Positions 59,636 to 64,000 of a stretch of 64,000 nucleotides of DNA are shown here, piece by piece (positions within the stretch are counted from its first letter, which is position 1; each line of letters opens with the position of its first letter). Source of the DNA: Nocardioides gansuensis (lineage in GTDB: Bacteria; Actinomycetota; Actinomycetes; Propionibacteriales; Nocardioidaceae). Below the pieces are notes generated by a model that did no database searches, was not told the origin of the DNA, and saw only the letters and a list, made by a program, of their open reading frames with translations. The DNA is taken from positions 57,754 to 121,753 of the forward strand of contig NZ_QDGZ01000011.1 in assembly GCF_003076135.1 (NCBI RefSeq). Direction: 5' to 3'. A program made the translations under genes and the position numbers.

Positions 59636-62602
59636 ATGACCGAGACGGTGAGCACCGGCAACGAAGCCGGCGCAGACGCCCCGCAGTCACAGGGGGAGCG
59701 CAAGGGCCTCACGCTGGAGCGCGTCTTCAGCACCGAGAGCGTGCACCCCTACGACGAGATCACCTGGGAGCGTCGCGACGTCGTCCAGACCAACTGGAAG
59801 ACCGGCGAGACCGTCTTCGAGCAGCGCGGCGTGGAGTTCCCCGACTTCTGGTCGGTCAACGCCAGCACCATCGTCACCACGAAGTACTTCCGCGGCGCCG
59901 TCGGCACCGAGGCGCGCGAGTGGAGCCTCAAGCAGCTCATCGACCGCGTCGTGAAGACCTACACCGACGCCGGCCAGGAGCACGGCTACTTCGCGACCGA
60001 CGCCGACGCCGAGGTCTTCGAGCACGAGCTCACCTGGCTGCTGGTGCACCAGTACTTCTCCTTCAACAGCCCCGTCTGGTTCAACGTCGGCACCCCGTCG
60101 CCGCAGCAGGTCTCCGCGTGCTTCATCCTCTCCGTCGACGACTCGATGGACTCGATCCTGAACTGGTACAAGGAGGAGGGGTTCATCTTCAAGGGCGGCT
60201 CCGGCGCCGGCCTCAACCTCTCCCGCATCCGCTCGTCCAAGGAGCTGCTCTCCAGCGGCGGTACGGCGAGTGGCCCGGTGTCGTTCATGCGCGGCGCCGA
60301 CGCCTCGGCGGGCACCATCAAGTCGGGCGGTGCCACGCGCCGGGCCGCGAAGATGGTCGTCCTGGACGTCGACCACCCGGACATCGAGGAGTTCGTCGAG
60401 ACCAAGGCGCGCGAGGAGGACAAGATCCGCGCGCTGCGTGACGCGGGCTTCGACATGGACCTGGGCGGCAAGGACATCACGTCCGTGCAGTACCAGAACG
60501 CCAACAACTCGGTCCGCGTGACCGACGAGTTCATGCGCGCCGTCGAGGACGGCACCGAGTTCGGCCTCCGCGCCCGCCAGACCGGCGAGGTCATCGAGAC
60601 GGTCGACGCCCGCGAGCTGTTCCGCAAGATCGCGGTGGCGGCGTGGGAGTGCGCCGACCCGGGCCTGCAGTACGACGACACCATCAACGACTGGCACACC
60701 AACCCCGAGACCGGCCGCATCACCGCGTCCAACCCGTGCTCGGAATACATGTCGCTCGACAACTCCTCGTGCAACCTGGCGAGCCTCAACCTGCTGAAGT
60801 TCCTCAAGGACGACGGCACGTTCGACGGTGAGCTGTTCGCGAAGGCGGTCGAGTTCATCATCACCGCGATGGACATCTCGATCTGCTTCGCCGACTTCCC
60901 GACGGAGTCGATCGGCAAGACCACGGTCGACTACCGCCAGCTCGGCATCGGCTACGCCAACCTCGGTGCCCTGCTGATGGCGATGGGCCTCGGCTACGAC
61001 TCCGACGGTGGCCGGGCGATGGCAGCCACCATCACCAGCCTGATGACGGGCACGTCGTACAAGCGCAGCGCCGAGCTCGCCGCGATCGTCGGCCCCTACA
61101 ACGGCTACGCCCGCAACGCCGAGGCGCACAAGCGCGTCATGCGCAAGCACCAGGCCGCCAACGACGCCGTGCGCCCGCTGCACGTCGCCGACACGCAGGT
61201 GCACAAGCTGGCCACCCAGGCGTGGGCCGACGTGGTCGCGCTGGGCGAGACCAACGGCTTCCGCAACGCACAGGCCTCGGTGCTCGCGCCGACCGGCACC
61301 ATCGGCTTCATGATGGATTGCGACACCACGGGCATCGAGCCGGACTTCTCGCTGGTGAAGTTCAAGAAGCTCGTCGGTGGCGGCTCGATGCAGATCGTCA
61401 ACCAGACGATCCCGCGGGCGCTGACCAAGCTGGGCTACCAGCCCGAGCAGGTCGAGGCGATCGTCGCCTTCATCGCTGAGCACGGCCACGTCATCGACGC
61501 CCCGGGCCTGAAGCAGGAGCACTACGAGGTCTTCGACTGCGCGATGGGTGCCCGCGCGCTCAAGCCGATGGGCCACGTGCGGATGATGGCGGCCTGCCAG
61601 CCGTTCCTTTCGGGGGCCATCTCCAAGACCGTGAACCTGCCCGAGAGCGCCACGGTCGAGGAGATCGAGGACGTCTACATGCAGGCCTGGAAGCTCGGCC
61701 TCAAGGCGACGGCTGTCTACCGCGACAACTGCAAGGTCGGCCAGCCGCTAGCCGACGGCAAGTCGGAGGCGTCGAAGAAGGACCAGGGCATGGCCGCCGC
61801 GGCCGCCGGCTCGTCGAGCGAAGTCGAGACGAACCTCGAGCCCAAGGTCATCGAGAAGGTCGTCTACGCCCCCACCCGCAAGCGCCTGCCGAAGTCGCGC
61901 GTCTCGCGCACCACCTCCTTCACCGTGGGTGGCGCCGAGGGCTACATGATCTCGGGCGCCCACGACGACGGCACGCTCGGCGAGATCTTCCTCAAGCTGG
62001 GCAAGCAGGGCTCCACGCTGGCCGGTGTGATGGACGCCTTCTCGATCGCGATCTCGATCGGCCTTCAGTACGGCGTGCCGCTGGAGACCTACGTGTCGAA
62101 GTACACCAACCAGCGGTTCGAGCCGGCCGGTCTGACCGACGACGCGGACATCCGGATGGCCCAGTCGGTGATGGACTACGTCTTCCGTCGCCTGGCCCTG
62201 GACTACCTGCCCTTCGACGACCGCGCCGCCCTGGGCATCTTCTCCGCCGAGGAGCGCCAGCGTCACCTCGAGACCGGCTCGTACGAGCCGCTCGTCGAGG
62301 AGACCGGCTCGGCGTCGGAGCTGACGGCAGGTTCGTCCGGATCGTCGAGCGAAGTCGAGACGTCGGTCGAGGATGACCTCGGTGGTCGAGTAGCGAGCGC
62401 CAGCGAGCGTATCGAGACCACGGAAGCGTCGGTCGCCGAGAAGCCCGCACCCAAGGAGGCCCACACCTCCGCCGAGCTCCTGGAGCTCATCACCGGCACC
62501 GCCGTCGACTCCCCGCTCTGCATGACCTGCGGCACGAAGATGCGGCCCGCCGGCTCGTGCTACGTCTGCGAGGGGTGTGGCAGCACCAGCGGCTGCAGCT
62601 GA
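59636..62602 (+). CDS. nrdJ: Vitamin B12-dependent (class II) ribonucleotide reductase NrdJ
   Basis: 988 residues from ATG 59636 (GAAGGAG upstream). Catalytic barrel features are SACFILSVDDSMDSI, FKGGSGAGLNLSRIRSS, NPCSEYMSLDNSSCNLASLN and SVLAPTGTIGFMMDCD. The C-terminus has a Cys-rich redox/zinc tail (CMTCGTK, CYVCEGCG). It makes deoxynucleotides using adenosylcobalamin, in air or without it. Two stretches in the C-terminal linker (residues 726-732 and about 903-930) come from dispersed repeat copies in frame. I saw no B12 riboswitch upstream; control is likely through the NrdR boxes. Confidence 0.96.
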   Translation: MTETVSTGNEAGADAPQSQGERKGLTLERVFSTESVHPYDEITWERRDVVQTNWKTGETVFEQRGVEFPDFWSVNASTIVTTKYFRGAVGTEAREWSLKQLIDRVVKTYTDAGQEHGYFATDADAEVFEHELTWLLVHQYFSFNSPVWFNVGTPSPQQVSACFILSVDDSMDSILNWYKEEGFIFKGGSGAGLNLSRIRSSKELLSSGGTASGPVSFMRGADASAGTIKSGGATRRAAKMVVLDVDHPDIEEFVETKAREEDKIRALRDAGFDMDLGGKDITSVQYQNANNSVRVTDEFMRAVEDGTEFGLRARQTGEVIETVDARELFRKIAVAAWECADPGLQYDDTINDWHTNPETGRITASNPCSEYMSLDNSSCNLASLNLLKFLKDDGTFDGELFAKAVEFIITAMDISICFADFPTESIGKTTVDYRQLGIGYANLGALLMAMGLGYDSDGGRAMAATITSLMTGTSYKRSAELAAIVGPYNGYARNAEAHKRVMRKHQAANDAVRPLHVADTQVHKLATQAWADVVALGETNGFRNAQASVLAPTGTIGFMMDCDTTGIEPDFSLVKFKKLVGGGSMQIVNQTIPRALTKLGYQPEQVEAIVAFIAEHGHVIDAPGLKQEHYEVFDCAMGARALKPMGHVRMMAACQPFLSGAISKTVNLPESATVEEIEDVYMQAWKLGLKATAVYRDNCKVGQPLADGKSEASKKDQGMAAAAAGSSSEVETNLEPKVIEKVVYAPTRKRLPKSRVSRTTSFTVGGAEGYMISGAHDDGTLGEIFLKLGKQGSTLAGVMDAFSIAISIGLQYGVPLETYVSKYTNQRFEPAGLTDDADIRMAQSVMDYVFRRLALDYLPFDDRAALGIFSAEERQRHLETGSYEPLVEETGSASELTAGSSGSSSEVETSVEDDLGGRVASASERIETTEASVAEKPAPKEAHTSAELLELITGTAVDSPLCMTCGTKMRPAGSCYVCEGCGSTSGCS
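61811..61830. repeat. Short repeat copy inside nrdJ (first)
   Basis: TCGTCGAGCGAAGTCGAGAC reads as SSSEVET in frame. It differs from the GGTCGAGCGGAGTCGAGAC core by a few bases. It sits after an Ala-rich segment between the catalytic body and the next conserved block. Confidence 0.75.
62342..62423. repeat. Double repeat copy inside nrdJ (second)
   Basis: It first reads TCGTCGAGCGAAGTCGAGAC (62342-62361), then CTCGGTGGTCGAGTAGCGAG, CGCCAGCGAGCGTATCGAGA, CCACGG (62378-62423), a full copy of the element at 9091 type. Both are translated without a stop, as a Ser/Glu/Thr-rich linker before the Cys-rich tail. Confidence 0.85.
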
Positions 62603-62616
62603 TCGCTGACCAACCT

Positions 62617-62652
62617 CGACGGGTCCGACACCTCCAGGAGTCGGACCCGTCG
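62617..62652 (+). terminator. Hairpin terminator after nrdJ
   Basis: CGACGGGTCCGAC (62617-62629) pairs perfectly with GTCGGACCCGTCG (62640-62652) around a 10-base loop, followed by TCGTTGTC. Confidence 0.85.
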
Positions 62653-63236
62653 TCGTTGTCCGCGCCAGAGCTGATTCCCAGAATCATCGGTCCCGGATGC
62701 ATGCAAGTGTGCCGGGCGGATCGGCCGGTTCGTCGCGGGACAGGGCGCCAGGCACTTGTGCGCATCGACGATCCCGCACGCGACTTATGACAAGGTCGAG
62801 TTTCAGGGGTGGGCGGGGTACGCATCACTTCTTGCCGTGCAGATGGCCCTCAGCCGAGGATTCGGCGTTGACCGGGAAACGGTCACTTGCGGCGGAAGGA
62901 CGCACTTGTTGCGGCAGAGACCGCGGTCCGACATTCGGTCAGCATGTGCGGTAGTCCCGCCGGCTCAAGACTCCGTCAAGCCGGCTCGGGCCCATAGGTT
63001 GGTCCGGTTCACCACCATTGTGCTCCGGACCGTCAGGCTGCGTCGAGCGGTGACACCGGTCCTTGCTGCCACCCGTGGTGCGGCCCCATGCCGATCGCGG
63101 ATCAACCCACCACGGTCAGTGCGGAACGCGGCTCGGGCGACCTGGGGAAGGCCACCGTCACAAGTGTCTTGCAGCGCGGGACCCCGCAGGCGCACACTGA
63201 GAGACGGTCTAGTTCTCACGGCGAGGGAGCACCGCC
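62653..63236. other. Stretch without recognisable gene
   Basis: Frames remain open on both strands (for example + 62756-63466 and - 62965-63309), but their products are Arg/Ala/Pro-rich without domains, hydrophobic pattern or good ribosome sites, so I do not call them. Base composition is less GC-extreme than the core genes. It may be decayed accessory DNA. The end of the stretch contains the ribosome site of the small zinc-ribbon gene at 63237. Confidence 0.5.
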
Positions 63237-63404
63237 GTGAGCATATTGCGGACGATCGAGTGTCATCTGGGTTGGCACGCATGGGAGCCACTGGTTGGAG
63301 CCGTTGCAAGCGCCCACCACCAGTGCCCGTACTGCGGCAAGATCAAGAAGGTGAATACCGGGCAGCCACCGGAGGCTCACGACCGCTCCAACATCCATAC
63401 GTGA
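63237..63404 (+). CDS. Small zinc-ribbon protein (55 aa)
   Basis: 55 residues from GTG 63237, with GCGAGGGAG about eight bases upstream. It has CHLGWHAWEP at residues 9-18 and CPYCGKIKK near 30-38, so Cys9 (with nearby His) and Cys30/Cys33 could hold one zinc. A Pro/Asp-rich tail follows. Short proteins with C-x-L-G-x-H-x-W plus CxxCG recur in actinobacterial accessory regions and phages. Function unknown. A second member of the same type lies 58 bases downstream, which makes chance coding unlikely. Confidence 0.65.
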   Translation: MSILRTIECHLGWHAWEPLVGAVASAHHQCPYCGKIKKVNTGQPPEAHDRSNIHT

Positions 63405-63462
63405 GCAACCGCCGGGCGTCATGGCTCGTCTATGGCCGCGAGACTGACAAGGAGGTACGGCG

Positions 63463-63621
63463 ATGACAAGCCTGTGGTGTCGGTTGGGAAGACATGGGTG
63501 GGTAGCTGACAAGAACGAGGACGGTGAACGATTCAAGCGGTGTCGCCGCTGCTCAGCCATCAAGGACGACCCACCGGATCCTGGCTCGTCATTTCACATG
63601 GCGACCGGTATTGGAGGATGA
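63463..63621 (+). CDS. Second small zinc-ribbon protein (52 aa)
   Basis: 52 residues from ATG 63463, preceded by an excellent Shine-Dalgarno (AAGGAGGTACGGCG). The sequence begins TSLWCRLGRHGWV and continues FKRCRRCSAIKDD, so Cys6 with His11 and Cys29/Cys32 form a possible zinc site. Its layout C-x-L-G-x-H-x-W ... C-x2-C is shared with the gene at 63237, indicating a tandem family pair. A short Ser/Gly tail ends at TGA 63619-63621. Function unknown; nucleic-acid or protein binding is a guess. Confidence 0.7.
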   Translation: MTSLWCRLGRHGWVADKNEDGERFKRCRRCSAIKDDPPDPGSSFHMATGIGG

Positions 63622-63627
63622 TCTCTG

Positions 63628-63682
63628 CAAGTCCGCAGGGGGCGCCCGGCAACAACACCCCAAGTCCCGCAGGGGCGCCCGG
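63628..63682. repeat. Two direct repeats of about 22 bp
   Basis: CAAGTCCGCAGGGGGCGCCC (from 63628) and CAAGTCCCGCAGGGGCGCCC (from 63661), both continuing GGC, spaced 33 bp. They lie directly after the second zinc-ribbon gene. Nature unknown. Confidence 0.55.
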
Positions 63683-64000
63683 CCACCCAACGGTGAACAG
63701 CCAACCCTACGCATCCTGTCTTCGCGGCAAGATCGCCGGCGTTAGTCGTCGACGCCACCCTTCACGGCGGCGGGTTCTAGTTGCCGTCTCGCGGCGATCC
63801 GATCGTGCACGCGACTCCCCCCGCCCACGCTCGTCGGCCCTGGGACATCGTGCGCGGCGCAGGTGCGTCATAGTGGGCTACTAGACGATTCCCGTAGGGC
63901 CGGTGTCTGGCCAGACTCGGTCCAGGTGCCCGGCGGGTTCGCTCTCTATTGGGCTGCCCACCCGTTTCCGGGTGTGGCTCGCCATCGGTCTGCCGCCTGC
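63683..64000. other. End of window, no gene recognised
   Basis: I see no domain-bearing frame. A small hairpin CACCCG-TTTC-CGGGTG lies near 63959-63974. A gene that begins beyond the window edge cannot be excluded. Confidence 0.4.

Noticed and set aside
62965..63309. 114-codon minus-strand open frame
   Set aside because: No recognisable features, antisense to the small zinc-ribbon gene, and composition typical of shadow frames.
62756..63466. 236-codon plus-strand open frame in the gene-poor region
   Set aside because: No ribosome site, no domain, Arg-rich product, and it overlaps the better supported zinc-ribbon gene at 63237 in another frame.
1..64000. tRNA, rRNA or phage integration sites
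   Set aside because: No cloverleaf with a TTC-containing T-arm and no integrase was found; the tRNA-related genes here (miaA, miaB) are enzymes.

Overview
The window is a stretch of chromosome from a GC-rich actinomycete, most probably Nocardioides or a close relative in Nocardioidaceae. The evidence is the strong G/C preference at third codon positions, frequent GTG starts, actinobacterial gene neighbourhoods, and a dispersed repeat built on GGTCGAGCGGAGTCGAGAC or GGTGGTCTCGATACGC...GGCTACTCGACC, a pattern I associate with this family. No rRNA, tRNA, CRISPR array, intact insertion sequence or phage was found.

A conserved actinobacterial backbone runs through the window and is interrupted by accessory blocks: gluABCD (glutamate uptake, 9.2-12.5 kb), miaB (14-15.5 kb) and miaA (17.1-18 kb), which together make the ms2i6A37 modification of tRNA, dapF (21.5 kb, peptidoglycan/lysine), hflX (28.7 kb, ribosome rescue GTPase), a dinG-type helicase (47 kb), lexA (54.1 kb), a LysM gene at the position of mycobacterial Rv2719c (57.6 kb), nrdR (59 kb) and the B12-dependent ribonucleotide reductase nrdJ (59.6-62.6 kb). 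Matching regulatory sites are visible: a near-consensus SOS box upstream of lexA, more SOS-like palindromes upstream of the LysM gene, and two NrdR boxes 31 bp apart upstream of nrdR-nrdJ.

Accessory blocks: (i) 1-8.3 kb, the end of a sugar importer, a TetR regulator, an Opp/Nik-type importer with all parts in overlapping genes behind a Fur/Zur-like box, a fatty-acyl desaturase, and an ArsR-SRPBCC pair with a perfect palindrome near its start. (ii) 18-28.5 kb, gamma-glutamyltransferase, an AraC-DinB fusion with a RibD-like reductase, a flavin oxidoreductase and PIG-L deacetylase divergent from a LuxR regulator, an SDR, and a secreted calcium-repeat protein. (iii) 30.2-44.6 kb, a sugar-catabolism island. 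It holds a secreted multidomain sugar dehydrogenase, a ThuA protein, a cupredoxin lipoprotein, a ROK regulator, an Rbs-type importer, a Gfo/Idh/MocA dehydrogenase and two sugar isomerase/epimerase-fold proteins. The two divergent operons share an AACTTnGCnAAAGTGT operator, and the left edge carries the remains of a second ROK gene and of an IS3 transposase. (iv) 49-53 kb, two Tat-exported phosphoesterases, an ion channel and a PAP2 enzyme. (v) 55.9-57.3 kb, a PKD/DUF6318 secreted pair placed between lexA and the LysM gene. (vi) 62.6-64 kb, a gene-poor stretch containing two very small zinc-ribbon proteins.

The most unusual observation is that the dispersed repeat is not confined to intergenic DNA. 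It lies in frame inside miaB (TRAM region), at the C-terminus of nrdR, twice in nrdJ, and in the 5' part of the PAP2 frame, where it encodes extra linker residues in core enzymes.
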